Assembly (NCBI RefSeq): GCF_001435775.1
Contig: NZ_AZFK01000029.1
Coordinates: forward strand, 1 to 64,000
Direction of reading: 5' to 3'
Source: Limosilactobacillus ingluviei DSM 15946
GTDB taxonomy: Bacteria > Bacillota > Bacilli > Lactobacillales > Lactobacillaceae
Length of the DNA: 64,000 nt
Shown here: in pieces, positions 42,850 through 51,510 of the stretch
Position numbering within the stretch: the first letter of the stretch is position 1
Layout: each line of letters starts with the position of its first letter
The notes under the pieces: model-generated
Database searches by the model: none
Seen by the model: the letters and a program-made list of their open reading frames with translations, nothing else
What the model was told of the DNA's origin: nothing
Program-made: the position numbers and the translations under genes

Positions 42850-45246
42850 ATGGTTGAACGCGAAAACGCCAATGTGTTGTGGTTTGACGAATTGCGGCGG
42901 GCGGACGTCGATTTGGTCGGTGGGAAGTCATCTTCCTTAGGGGAAATGACGTCGGTCATGGACGTCCCGGTACCGTTTGGGTTTGCGACTACGGCCGCAG
43001 CTTACCGGCGCTTCATGCAAGAAACCGGGATCAATGATCAAGTCAACGCCTTGTTAGCGGCTTTGACGGATTATGAAGACTCGGATGCCTTGCATACGAC
43101 TTGTAGCCAGATTCGCCAAATTATTGTCGATGCGACCATGCCCGCTGACTTGGCGGCGGAAATCGAAGCGGCTTATGAACAGCTCGGGCAACGAATGGGG
43201 GAAACGGATCCCTTTGTCGCGATTCGCTCCAGTGCCACCGCTGAAGACTTACCCGATGCTTCCTTTGCCGGCCAACAAGAATCTTATCTGAATATCAAAG
43301 GGGCCCAGGATGTCGTCAAGAAGGTCCAAGAATGTTACGCCTCGCTCTTTACCGACCGGGCGACCTATTACCGGCAAAAGCAAGGGTACCCGCACGAAAA
43401 AGTGGCCCTGTCAGCAGCTGTGCAAATGATGGTCTTCTCCAAAGCGGCCGGGATTATGTTCTCCGTGGACGTCACCAACGGGGATGATTCCAAGATTGTG
43501 ATTGACGGGATCTATGGCCTGGGTGAATATATTGTGTTGGGGAAGGTAACCCCAGACCACTTTGTTGTCGACAAGGCCAGCTTAAAAATTGTCGAGCGGG
43601 ACCTGACCACCAAGTCGGTGCGGTTGATCCGCAAGCCGGGCAGTGGGGTAAAAGAAGAGCCGGTCCCAGCGGAATTACAAGCTCAGCCGGTCTTAACGGA
43701 TGCGCAAGTCGAAGAACTAGCGGGCTACGTCAAGCAAGTCGAAGCCCACTATGGCTGCTACATGGACATGGAATTTGCCCTGGATGAGCGGACGGATAAG
43801 CTCTGGATCGTCCAAGCCCGGCCGGAAACGGTCTGGTCCCAAAAGAACAAGCAAGCTGGTAGTAAAAAGGAGGCAACGACGATGGCAACAACGGATGCAA
43901 AGGTCTTGGTCAAGGGCTTGCCTGCCAGCCCAGGGTTAGCGGCCGGAGTCGCCCACGTGATCGAAAATCCTGAAGATATTGATACCTTCAAGGAAGGCGA
44001 AGTCTTAGTGACCTTGATGACTTCCCCGGACTGGGTACCCGCGATGAAGAAGGCTAAGGCAATTGTGACCAACAACGGGGGGATGACCTGTCACGCCGCC
44101 ATTGTCTCCCGGGAAATGCAGATCCCATGCATTGTCGGAACCAAGAGTAAGGGCCAAGCCGTGACGGAAGCGGTTAAGACCGGTGAGGTGATTACCGTCG
44201 ACGCCAAAAGCGGGATCGTTTACCAGGGGGATATTACGGCTAGCTTGCAACCAGCTACCCCAACGGCCAGTGCGGGGGCAGCTGTTGCGGCTGAATACTT
44301 CCCGCCTACGGCAACTCACGTAATGATGAACCTGGGGGACCCGGATTTAATCGATAAGTATGCCGACCTGCCGGCCGATGGGATTGGCCTGATGCGTGAA
44401 GAATTCCTGTGGACGACTTACATTCACGCCCACCCGCTATATTTGATTGAAAAGGGAGAACCAGACAAGGTCGTCAACATGCTGGCGGACGGGATTGCCA
44501 AGGTCGCCCGGACAATTGCGCCGCGGCCGATGGTCCTGCGGCTGTCTGATTTCAAGTCCAGTGAATACTGCAATTTGGAAGGCGGGGAAAAGTATGAACC
44601 GCAAGAGCCAGCCGACTTGCTGGGCTGGCGGGGTGCTTCGCGTTACTATGACCCGAAGTACATCGAAGCCTTCAAGTTGGAACTGGGGGCTGTGAAGAAG
44701 GTTCGCAATGAATTCGGCCTGAAGAACCTGAACGTCATGATTCCATTTGTTCGGACGGTTGACGAAGCCAAGAAAGTCACTGACATCATGGCGGTGGAAG
44801 GTTTGCAACGGGGGGCTGATTTCAAGGTCTACATGATGGCCGAAATTCCATCCAACATCATTTTGGCGGACCAATTCAACCAATACATTGACGGGTACTC
44901 AATTGGCTCCAATGACTTATCGATGTTGATCTTGGGCTGTGACCGGAATAATGATACAGTCGCCCACCTCTTTGACGAACGGAACTTAGCCGTGAAGCGG
45001 GCCATTCGCCATTTGATCAAGACGGCGCACAAGGACGGCAAGACCGTGTCGATTTGTGGGCAGGCGCCATCCGAATACCCAGAATTTACCGAATTCTTGA
45101 TCCAAAGCGGGATCGACTACGTTTCGGTTAACCCGGACATGGTCAAGTTGACCAAGCGCAACGTTGCCCACTTTGAACAACGAATTCTGCTCGACCAAGC
45201 TACTGGGCGGGGGCGGCAAGATCCAACCAATTATGCTTGGGAATAG
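42850..45246 (+). CDS. ppsA: Phosphoenolpyruvate synthase
   Basis: This 798-residue enzyme (pyruvate, water dikinase) makes PEP from pyruvate and ATP for gluconeogenesis. The N-terminal ATP-grasp part contains VGGKSSSLGEM and AIRSSATAEDLPDASFAGQQE; the phospho-histidine is His415 in NNGGMTCHAAIVSRE; and the C-terminal barrel has DLSMLILGCDRN and the catalytic-loop SICGQAPSEYPEF near residue 734. ATG 42850 follows AAAGGAGG. The cre site upstream fits use when glucose is absent. Confidence 0.95.
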   Translation: MVERENANVLWFDELRRADVDLVGGKSSSLGEMTSVMDVPVPFGFATTAAAYRRFMQETGINDQVNALLAALTDYEDSDALHTTCSQIRQIIVDATMPADLAAEIEAAYEQLGQRMGETDPFVAIRSSATAEDLPDASFAGQQESYLNIKGAQDVVKKVQECYASLFTDRATYYRQKQGYPHEKVALSAAVQMMVFSKAAGIMFSVDVTNGDDSKIVIDGIYGLGEYIVLGKVTPDHFVVDKASLKIVERDLTTKSVRLIRKPGSGVKEEPVPAELQAQPVLTDAQVEELAGYVKQVEAHYGCYMDMEFALDERTDKLWIVQARPETVWSQKNKQAGSKKEATTMATTDAKVLVKGLPASPGLAAGVAHVIENPEDIDTFKEGEVLVTLMTSPDWVPAMKKAKAIVTNNGGMTCHAAIVSREMQIPCIVGTKSKGQAVTEAVKTGEVITVDAKSGIVYQGDITASLQPATPTASAGAAVAAEYFPPTATHVMMNLGDPDLIDKYADLPADGIGLMREEFLWTTYIHAHPLYLIEKGEPDKVVNMLADGIAKVARTIAPRPMVLRLSDFKSSEYCNLEGGEKYEPQEPADLLGWRGASRYYDPKYIEAFKLELGAVKKVRNEFGLKNLNVMIPFVRTVDEAKKVTDIMAVEGLQRGADFKVYMMAEIPSNIILADQFNQYIDGYSIGSNDLSMLILGCDRNNDTVAHLFDERNLAVKRAIRHLIKTAHKDGKTVSICGQAPSEYPEFTEFLIQSGIDYVSVNPDMVKLTKRNVAHFEQRILLDQATGRGRQDPTNYAWE

Positions 45247-45304
45247 TTGACCGATCACTAACTTCAACTGAACCCCTCAGCCAGCGATGAAAAATTACAA
45301 CACG

Positions 45305-45354
45305 AAAAACCGTTAGAATTACGTTGCGCAACGTTGATTTCTAACGGTTTTTTT
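45305..45354. terminator. Bidirectional terminator between ppsA and rpsN
   Basis: AAAAACCGTTAGAATTACGTTG pairs with AACGTTGATTTCTAACGGTTTTT, with A- and T-runs on both sides. It shares the ACGTT...AACGTTGATT core with 34727 and 60735. Confidence 0.85.
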
Positions 45355-45392
45355 ACGCGTGCTAATATTGCGCTGCTAAGTTAGCTTAGTCC

Positions 45393-45662
45393 TTACCAGC
45401 TCGCTTTTTTGACGCCAGGTAATTGGCCGGCATGGGCCAACCGGCGAAAATTTAAGCGCGAAAGGCCAAACGCGCGGAGGTAGCCACGGGAGCGCCCATC
45501 GAGGTGATCCCGGTGGCGTAAACGCGTTGGAGAGGCATTGCGCGGCAGCTTGGCCAGGCCAGCATAATCGCCAGCGGCTTTAAGAGCGGCTCGCTTTACT
45601 GCATATTTCGCCACCGTGGCTTCCTTACGTTTAGCTGTTTCAATTTTTCCTTTTCGCGCCAT
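45393..45662 (-). CDS. rpsN: 30S ribosomal protein S14, zinc-independent form
   Basis: This 89-residue S14 has the C-terminal [39 protein letters not shown]. It lacks the four cysteines of the zinc-ribbon S14, so it is the C- type of about 89 residues that lactobacilli make when zinc is scarce to replace the zinc form. It starts one base into the stop of the preceding 37-residue gene, and both lie downstream of two Zur-like operators. The main S14 would be in the large ribosomal operon elsewhere. Confidence 0.96.
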   Translation of the reverse strand: MARKGKIETAKRKEATVAKYAVKRAALKAAGDYAGLAKLPRNASPTRLRHRDHLDGRSRGYLRAFGLSRLNFRRLAHAGQLPGVKKASW

Positions 45663-45775
45663 TATTTCCCTCCTGCTTTTTTCCGCCGTTTATATTCATG
45701 AATAACTTTAAGGGCCCGTTTTCGAGTTTTGATATTGGGGCTTTTCAGCATGCGATAGGCAGTTGAAAGATCCAT
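45662..45775 (-). CDS. Small basic protein co-transcribed with rpsN
   Basis: This 37-residue protein ([17 protein letters not shown], then a Lys/Arg-rich helix) lies directly upstream of rpsN with overlapping stop and start (TAATG), and AGGGA before its ATG. It resembles the very short proteins annotated as putative metal homeostasis proteins in lactobacilli, which I recall only from the pattern. Its place under a Zur-like promoter supports a role in zinc shortage. No cysteines are present. Confidence 0.65.
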   Translation of the reverse strand: MDLSTAYRMLKSPNIKTRKRALKVIHEYKRRKKAGGK

Positions 45776-45802
45776 ATTGTCCCTCCTTGAGAGTAGTTAA
45801 GG

Positions 45803-45879
45803 TTAATAGTAATAATTACCATTAAATATTTTAGCGAAGTTAGCTTCTTTTGTAAATAGTAACTTTTACTATTTACAAA
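45803..45879 (-). promoter_or_regulatory. Promoter with two Zur-like operators for the rpsN operon
   Basis: On the minus strand TTTACA (45856-45851) and TAAAAT (45833-45828) are 17 bases apart. A 23-base palindrome (45803-45825, TTAATAGTAAT-A-ATTACCATTAA, 10 of 11 pairs) lies after the -10 and fits the Gram-positive Zur box. A perfect 14-base-arm palindrome (45849-45879, core AATAGTAA/TTACTATT) overlaps the -35. The two would block the promoter when zinc is sufficient. Confidence 0.75.
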
Positions 45880-46000
45880 CAAACTCTTTGCATGTGTTGA
45901 TCACCAGAAGCGAAGCAAGGCTTGATTTTCAAGTAAATGTTAGAACTAATAACAAAAATTTCTTGCTAGTTACAAGTCAACTCGCATGAGGGAAACTGAA
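45880..46000. other. Intergenic DNA without recognised features
   Basis: AT-rich spacer between the Zur operators and the usp terminator. No reading frame, promoter or repeat stands out. Confidence 0.5.
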
Positions 46001-46043
46001 AAGCTCCCTAGCAACACTTGTTATCAGTGTTGCTAGGGAGCTT
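46001..46043 (-). terminator. Terminator of the usp gene
   Basis: A perfect 18-base stem AAGCTCCCTAGCAACACT / AGTGTTGCTAGGGAGCTT encloses TTGTTATC-type loop bases; TTTT follows on the minus strand. Confidence 0.85.
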
Positions 46044-46086
46044 GGCGCTCATTGACTAATGAAATGCGTTGGGTAAGTTCAGGTGC

Positions 46087-46572
46087 TTACTTTTTCTTGG
46101 TGTTAACGATAGGCTTGTTGTCTAAATCCGTCCGGACCACGAGGACGTCACAAATGGCCGTCCGCGTTACAAATTCAGTAACTGAACCAATCAAGATCCG
46201 TTCCACCGCGTTTAACCCTGTGGCCCCGATCATAATCAGGTCCGCGTGGGATTGTTGTGGGACTTCCTTGGCGATCAAGGTCTTTGGTGCCCCATATTCG
46301 ATCGTGTAGGAAACGTTGTCGACGCCTTGTTGCTTAGCGTAGTCGATGTATTGTTCCAAGGTCTTCTTTGCCGTCTTGGTAACTTGTTCGACCATGGAGC
46401 TGTCAAAACTGGAAATATTTTGGAAAGCCCGGGTATCAACAACGTGCAGCAATTGTAATTCCGTATCCTTCCCATTCCGCTTCGCAACAGCGACCGCTTT
46501 CTTAAAGGCTAATTCGGCTTCCTTTGAGCCATCAACTGGAACCAAAATGTGGTGGTATTGTTGAACAGCCAT
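46087..46572 (-). CDS. Universal stress protein (UspA family)
   Basis: This 161-residue single Usp domain begins HHILVPVDGSKEAELAFKKAV and ends with the ATP-binding loop GATGLNAVERILIGSVTEFV, which fits G-2x-G-9x-G(S/T) near residues 123-137. It therefore belongs to the ATP-binding type. Usp proteins are induced in stress and stationary phase, but their targets are mostly unknown. It is a single-gene unit with a TATAAA-type -10 upstream and a strong terminator. Confidence 0.92.
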   Translation of the reverse strand: MAVQQYHHILVPVDGSKEAELAFKKAVAVAKRNGKDTELQLLHVVDTRAFQNISSFDSSMVEQVTKTAKKTLEQYIDYAKQQGVDNVSYTIEYGAPKTLIAKEVPQQSHADLIMIGATGLNAVERILIGSVTEFVTRTAICDVLVVRTDLDNKPIVNTKKK

Positions 46573-46638
46573 AAGACTACCCCCTTATTCTCTTTGTTAC
46601 CTATATTTTATACCTTATACAGGAATTCGTAAAGAAAA

Positions 46639-46923
46639 CTAAGGTTTTAAGAGCAAAGAACTGACTGAAATCGCCATCAATAATTCGACGATACAGCCTA
46701 AGATCAAGGTCGCAAAAATCAAGGGCAAGTTCAGACTGATGGTCGCCGCTCCAGCTAACAGGGTCATGGCCGCCATGATCACCAGCCAGAGCTGGCTGAT
46801 CGTTTTAACGCTGGCCGGGTGTTTCATAGGCAGCCCGAAGTACATCTTGGTGCGGTGGGTGGCAAAGTAGCTGGCTTCGATCAAAAAGATCAGGGCACAG
46901 GCCCCCAGTAAAAGGCGAATCAC
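46639..46923 (-). CDS. Hypothetical three-helix membrane protein
   Basis: This is a 94-residue hydrophobic protein with segments at about residues 2-18, 46-62 and 66-91 and the short polar loop ATHRTKMYFGLPMKHPASVK between the first two. I recognise no family. It starts at GTG 46923 with TAGGAGGA about 8 bases upstream. It lies between usp and the 6S RNA gene, on the same strand as both. Confidence 0.68.
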   Translation of the reverse strand: MIRLLLGACALIFLIEASYFATHRTKMYFGLPMKHPASVKTISQLWLVIMAAMTLLAGAATISLNLPLIFATLILGCIVELLMAISVSSLLLKP

Positions 46924-46991
46924 AAAAAATTCCTCCTAAATTAATGCTGTTTTTATCGTACGGGTCAACTGCGCGCTGGTCAAGCGAAAAT

Positions 46992-47226
46992 AAAAAAGCA
47001 ACGTAAGTTACGTTGCTCCTGGAATTAATGGTATGTACAAGCTCCGTTCGTGCCGTTGGTTGTCCGACAGTGTTGACCTGTGTGTAAGACAGGTGGGGTA
47101 CGGTTGCCTAGTGTTCAGCTACCAAGTGAAAAGGCATGCCGGCAACCAGGTTAACACTAACCCCAAGGTAATAAGACTGTAAGGCAAACCTGCGAAATGG
47201 ACAATGCGTACACAACAGAACTTCTG
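46992..47226 (-). ncRNA. ssrS: Probable 6S RNA
   Basis: A strong minus-strand promoter (TTGCCT 47260-47255, 17 bases, TATCAT 47237-47232 with TGC extension) and a terminator (AGCAACGTAA/TTACGTTGCT then TTTTTT, 47017-46992) bound a non-coding RNA of about 235 bases. It folds into a long rod: TTGTCC near the 5' end pairs with GGACAA near the 3' end, GGTTGCC with GGCAACC further in, and smaller hairpins such as ACCTGT/ACAGGT. Size, rod shape and position next to rarA (as for Bacillus bsrA) suggest 6S RNA, which sequesters sigma-A RNA polymerase. Confidence 0.65.
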
Positions 47227-47275
47227 TCATTATGATAGCACACCTGAGGCCATCAGGCAATCTTTGCAAGGGTTT

Positions 47276-48553
47276 TCATTGGCGACCGCGTTGGGCTTGC
47301 AAGAGCCGTTGGTATTGTTTGGCGTAAGCCGTCTCAAAGGTCCCATTTTGCTTGGGTTGGTAGTAGCGGTCGTTTTGCAACCGGTCGGGCAGGTACTGCT
47401 GGCGGACCCAGTCCTCGGGAAAGTCGTGCGGATAACGGTAGGTCACCCCATGACCGAGTTTTTTGGCGCCAGCGTAGTGGGCGTCTTTGAGGTGGGCCGG
47501 AATTTCGCCGGTGTTCCCCTTTGCCAAGCGCGCCAGGGCACTGTCAATGGCGGCAATTGCTGAGTTGGACTTGGGGGAAAGGCAAAGCTCGATCACGGCG
47601 TTGGCCAGCGGGATCCGGGCCTCGGGGAAGCCGAGCTGTTGGGCGGCTTGGACAGCTGCCACGGCCCGTTCACAGGCCGGCGGGTTGGCCAGACCGATGT
47701 CTTCATAAGCAATCACCATTAAGCGCCGGGCGATGATGGGCAAATCGCCCATTTCCACCAGCCGGGCCAAGTAGTGTAAAGCCGCATCGGTATCACTGCC
47801 GCGGATCGACTTTTGAAAGGCCGAGATCACGTCGTAGTGAGCATCACCATCTTTATCACCGGCAATCCGGCGTTGCTGGATGCTTTCGGCAATGATCTGG
47901 CTGGTTAAGTGGATCACCCCATCATCCCCCGGGGCGGTCGAGCGGGCCGCCAATTCCAAGCCATTCAAGGCGCTGCGCAGGTCACCATTGGCCGTTAGAA
48001 TCAACTGTTGCTTAGCGTCTTCGTCTAACTCCAATGGTAACTTTCCTAGCCCCCGCTCGGGATCACTGACCGCCCGGTCGATGGCGGCGGTCATATCATC
48101 AATGGTCAGCGGGTGGACCTCAAAGATCTGGGTCCGCGAGCGGATGGCCGGGTTAATGGTAATGTAGGGGTTTTCCGTGGTGGCCCCGATTAAGATGATC
48201 CGGCCGTTTTCCAAGTGGGGTAATAAAAAGTCCTGCTTGGCCTTGTCCAACCGGTGGATTTCGTCGAGCAACAAGATAACCGTCCCCGACATTTTGGCTT
48301 CTTCGGCCACTACTTGGAGGTCTTTTTTGGTATCCGTGGCTGCATTGAGGGTACGCAAGGCGTACTTGGTCGAGCCGGCAATTGCACTGGCAATGCTGGT
48401 CTTACCAGTCCCCGGGGGTCCATAGAGAATCATCGACGACAGCATTTTGGCTTCGACCATCCGCCAAATGATTTTGCCGGGGCCGATCAAATGTTGCTGG
48501 CCGACCACTTCCTCCAAGCTACGGGGGCGCATTTTAAACGCGAGGGGTTGCAA
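47276..48553 (-). CDS. rarA: Replication-associated recombination protein RarA
   Basis: This AAA+ ATPase of about 425 residues (MgsA in E. coli) acts at stalled replication forks. Walker A is in LYGPPGTGKTSIASAIAG near residue 37, Walker B in VILLLDEIHRLDKAKQD near 90, and sensor 1 in LIGATTENPYI near 115. The C-terminal tetramerisation domain (DAHYDVISAFQKSIRGSD onward) is complete. I place the start at TTG 48553 (LQPLAFKMRP) behind GAAAGGAAGGA; a longer frame upstream lacks family similarity. Confidence 0.95.
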   Translation of the reverse strand: MQPLAFKMRPRSLEEVVGQQHLIGPGKIIWRMVEAKMLSSMILYGPPGTGKTSIASAIAGSTKYALRTLNAATDTKKDLQVVAEEAKMSGTVILLLDEIHRLDKAKQDFLLPHLENGRIILIGATTENPYITINPAIRSRTQIFEVHPLTIDDMTAAIDRAVSDPERGLGKLPLELDEDAKQQLILTANGDLRSALNGLELAARSTAPGDDGVIHLTSQIIAESIQQRRIAGDKDGDAHYDVISAFQKSIRGSDTDAALHYLARLVEMGDLPIIARRLMVIAYEDIGLANPPACERAVAAVQAAQQLGFPEARIPLANAVIELCLSPKSNSAIAAIDSALARLAKGNTGEIPAHLKDAHYAGAKKLGHGVTYRYPHDFPEDWVRQQYLPDRLQNDRYYQPKQNGTFETAYAKQYQRLLQAQRGRQ

Positions 48554-48555
48554 GA

Positions 48556-49017
48556 CTATCCTTCCTTTCCAAAGTGAAATAACCGCTGCCACCACGGTTG
48601 GTTCGCCGGGACCGGGGTGGCTGGCGTGGGCGTGAAGCGTTGGGCAATATCGACGACGGGTTCATTAATCGCGGTTTTAGCGGCAATTACAATCGCTAAA
48701 CTAGCTGCCGTCGTCGTAAATTCCGGCCCGGTCTTAATTGTAAAATTGATTTGGTGCTGAGCCGCCAGGCGGAGGTACGGTCGCAAGACTTCGTCGGGTA
48801 AGTTGCCATTGAAAAAGACGACCCGTTCAGCGCTAGCGGTAATGACTCGTTCAAAGACGCTGGCCCAGTCGTCGGTCAGTTGGGCCACACTGATCGTCAG
48901 CCAGACCCGTTCGCGAAAAGTCCCCAAGTAGTGGTGTTGCTCGGCCGCCTTTAAGGTTGGCGTGCCACTTAGGCCGTGCTCAAGGTGCTGTTCTAAGGCC
49001 GATTGGTGTTCGCTCAT
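48556..49017 (-). CDS. yueI: YueI family protein (DUF1694)
   Basis: This 153-residue soluble protein has the DUF1694 pattern: the N-terminal LEQHLEHGLSGTPTLKAAEQHHYLGTFRERVWLTIS, split here as the conserved block, then VFFNGNLPDEVLRPYLRLA near residue 67. The function is unknown. It is followed after 2 bases by rarA and is probably co-transcribed with it. A TGCTACAAT extended -10 lies near 49060. Confidence 0.85.
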   Translation of the reverse strand: MSEHQSALEQHLEHGLSGTPTLKAAEQHHYLGTFRERVWLTISVAQLTDDWASVFERVITASAERVVFFNGNLPDEVLRPYLRLAAQHQINFTIKTGPEFTTTAASLAIVIAAKTAINEPVVDIAQRFTPTPATPVPANQPWWQRLFHFGKEG

Positions 49018-49112
49018 GTTCCCATCCTTTCTGGTGCAGCGTAGTCGTACTTATTATTGTAGCATTTTCCTACGCTTATTAAGATAATAGATTCCTGCTA
49101 ACTTGATATATA

Positions 49113-49132
49113 ATGGTATCAGCTGACACCAT
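49113..49132. repeat. Near-perfect palindrome upstream of yueI
   Basis: ATGGTATCAGCTGACACCAT is palindromic at 18 of 20 positions. It lies about 50 bases upstream of the yueI -10 and next to the 3' flank of the orphan tnpB, so it could be an operator or part of the element's right end. Confidence 0.45.
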
Positions 49133-49293
49133 ATCAAATCATGGCTTAGGCAACCCTTGTTCGCAACCTACTTTGATCAACCCATCCACGCTTAAAGCGA
49201 GCGTCCATCGTCGAGTGACGACTTTCTCCGGGACAACTTTACGATCAGTCCGGCAGTTGAACTTCTTTCGGAATCTTTTGGAAATGGTCGACC

Positions 49294-50631
49294 CTAAAAT
49301 TGCAAGGACCATTTGACTGGACATAATCCGATGCCCGCTATCCCGTCCGCAAACGCATTCGGGACTACTTTTTTGATGATTTGTAAGGCGCCGTTTACGT
49401 CGGCGTTGATTTGCTGGCCAGTATCAGCCCTGTAGAGACCGCGCTTCAAGCGCCGTTTGGCTGGGCTTAACCCCTTGCGTTTCCGCGCTTGATCCCCATT
49501 CGCGCGAATCGGCTCTTCCCGGTCTAAGAAGGACGTTTGGCTGGTGTAGGCCTCGCTATGCTGGATCACCACGATCCCGGCCAGATTAGCCTTGTACTTG
49601 ATCAGATTGATCATAACTTGATGGGGAATCCCAATGAAATTTTGATTGTTTTGTTTGTTCATTCGGGAACGTTGCTTTTGTCCTTTATTTTTCCCGATGA
49701 TGATCGTGTTTAACCCATGGCTTAGCGCAAAATCAACAATCCGCTTACTTGCTTCATGGGCAAACCGGCTCATCTTTTGGTTCCGATAAAAGTCAAGGCG
49801 AGCTAAACGATGACTGACCCGGCTTTGGCCTAATCGAGCATAGAGACTGGTCAACCGGGCGCGTTGCTTGTTATAGAACTGGTTAACTGACTTGACGGGT
49901 TTACCGTTGATAATCACCGGCGTAATTCCCGGTACGTTAGTTGCCAAGGTAAAGGCGTTGTTCACTCCCGGATCAATTCCTAAATAGCGACCGTTATCTG
50001 GCTTATATTGGGTAACTCGGTTGGTTTTGTAGACGACTTCGACAATAAAACGGCGGTTCTGTGGAACGATTCGAACTTCTTGGATCGCCGTCGTCTCTGG
50101 GTGGGCCAGTTTGACTTTGAATTTGTCCATGCAAGGAATCTCAACGTAGCCATTCTTGCGTAACTTAGCCGTTTGGTTGTCGACAATAATCGTACTCAAT
50201 CCTCCCTTGGTTCGATATCTTGGTAACTTCGGTCGTCCCGTGAACTTGCCGGGATTCTTAGCGTAGGCCTTACGTGCCTTATTCCAGGAATCCATACTGC
50301 GAGCGACCAACTTGAGCTGTTGTTGAACCAAGTGGACGTTGCTCATCGAGCCATAGATCATACTGTCCTTTTGTCGTTTGGATTTTTTCAACGATGCGTC
50401 CAGCTTTTGATACGACAGCCACTCGCCTTTGAATAGGGCTTGCCGCGCGCGATAGAGCCCTTGGTTATAGACATTATTAGCTAAGTGGCTGAAGTGATCT
50501 AACACCGCATACTTAGGGTGGGAAGGACAAATGACATGGCGTTCCGTCAAGTACTCATACTGCTGTTCCGTTTGGTTTTGCCGCAGTCGCTGATAACGTC
50601 GCAACTTATTACGATACGTACGTTGCCCCAT
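49294..50631 (-). CDS. tnpB: Orphan TnpB-family nuclease with displaced RuvC glutamate
   Basis: This 445-residue TnpB (IS1341-type, no tnpA alongside) has RuvC-I Asp220 in YLGIDPGVNNAFTL and RuvC-III Asp411 in INADVNGALQI. At the normal RuvC-II position it reads IIIGKNKGQKQ, with Gly313 instead of Glu. A conserved-looking Glu360 in HSEAYTSQTSFLD may take over, as reported for TnpB lineages with rearranged catalytic sites. Zinc-ribbon cysteines are absent. It is unrelated in detail to the other TnpB here. ATG 50631 follows GAGGA. The 49130-49293 flank may encode its omega RNA. Confidence 0.85.
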   Translation of the reverse strand: MGQRTYRNKLRRYQRLRQNQTEQQYEYLTERHVICPSHPKYAVLDHFSHLANNVYNQGLYRARQALFKGEWLSYQKLDASLKKSKRQKDSMIYGSMSNVHLVQQQLKLVARSMDSWNKARKAYAKNPGKFTGRPKLPRYRTKGGLSTIIVDNQTAKLRKNGYVEIPCMDKFKVKLAHPETTAIQEVRIVPQNRRFIVEVVYKTNRVTQYKPDNGRYLGIDPGVNNAFTLATNVPGITPVIINGKPVKSVNQFYNKQRARLTSLYARLGQSRVSHRLARLDFYRNQKMSRFAHEASKRIVDFALSHGLNTIIIGKNKGQKQRSRMNKQNNQNFIGIPHQVMINLIKYKANLAGIVVIQHSEAYTSQTSFLDREEPIRANGDQARKRKGLSPAKRRLKRGLYRADTGQQINADVNGALQIIKKVVPNAFADGIAGIGLCPVKWSLQF

Positions 50632-50783
50632 ACTCAATCCTCCTCGTTGTAATTATATCAAAAATACATTCCCTAAACCAAACAAAAAGGGAATGGGTTT
50701 GTGAAAATGATTAAAATCATAGCAACTGGCACCGAAAGGCATTAAGTTTATCAAAAATTATGACTATAATTAACCGCTTAAAA

Positions 50784-50827
50784 CTAAATCAACGCCCCGC
50801 ACAATGACCGGCGGGGCGTTGATTTAG
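50784..50827 (-). terminator. Terminator of the glutamine amidotransferase gene
   Basis: CTAAATCAACGCCCCGC pairs with GCGGGGCGTTGATTTAG, 17 perfect base pairs, around about 10 bases, shortly after the stop at 50839. Confidence 0.8.
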
Positions 50828-50838
50828 TAAAGGGTTGC

Positions 50839-51510
50839 CTAATGCTTGACGATAAAGTTCAATAATTGGGCCATCACGGCTGGATTTTCGCTCGGGACCC
50901 CATGCTGAATAATGTCAGCGCTTGTTTGGTGCAAGGCATTATGAGTCAAAGGATATTGATCATCATTGATCGCGATTTCGCGGACGTTATCCGCCGTTGG
51001 TTCAAAGTGGAATTGCAGACCGATCACATTCTCGTTTAAGAGGAAGCCTTGGTTAACCACCAGGTCACTGCTAAACAATAATTCCGCGCCGGTCGGCACT
51101 TCAAACATTTCTTCGTGCCAGTGCAGGGCGGTTAATTGGGATGGTAGCCCGGGGATTGCGTTATTCTTTAAGTAGACCGGTGCCCAGCCGACTTCTTTAT
51201 GCGGGGCTTTAGTTATGGCGGCACCTAAGGTCTTGGCAATTTGTTGGGCCCCAAAGCAAGCGCCAAACATCGGCTTGTGGGCGGCCAAGAGTTGCTGAAT
51301 CAACTGGCGTTCTTGCTTAATCCAGGCCAAATCATCATTGGGACTCATCGGCCCTCCTAAAATAACGAGCAAGTCCGTTTGGTCCGCCGTGGGCAAATTG
51401 CCGAATTGGTAAGGATGGTAAATGTACAGTTCGTGGTTGTTGGCGTGCGCCCAGTCTTGAATGGAGCCGGGCCCTTCATTGGGCGTGTGTTGTAAAACAT
51501 TGATTCGCAT
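50839..51510 (-). CDS. Class I glutamine amidotransferase-like protein
   Basis: This 223-residue stand-alone class I amidotransferase domain has its nucleophile in MFGACFGAQQIAKTLG (Cys near residue 83), the histidine in IGLQFHFEPT near 172, with Glu two residues after it. The VILGGPMSPNDD stretch near 49 fits GuaA-like proteins that occur without a synthetase domain. The partner or substrate is unknown; some relatives hydrolyse gamma-glutamyl compounds. It is monocistronic with a strong terminator. Confidence 0.85.
   Translation of the reverse strand: MRINVLQHTPNEGPGSIQDWAHANNHELYIYHPYQFGNLPTADQTDLLVILGGPMSPNDDLAWIKQERQLIQQLLAAHKPMFGACFGAQQIAKTLGAAITKAPHKEVGWAPVYLKNNAIPGLPSQLTALHWHEEMFEVPTGAELLFSSDLVVNQGFLLNENVIGLQFHFEPTADNVREIAINDDQYPLTHNALHQTSADIIQHGVPSENPAVMAQLLNFIVKH

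Noticed and set aside
49139-49324. Small frames in the 3' flank of the orphan tnpB
   Set aside because: They overlap each other on both strands without ribosome sites; the region is better explained as the element's structured 3' end.
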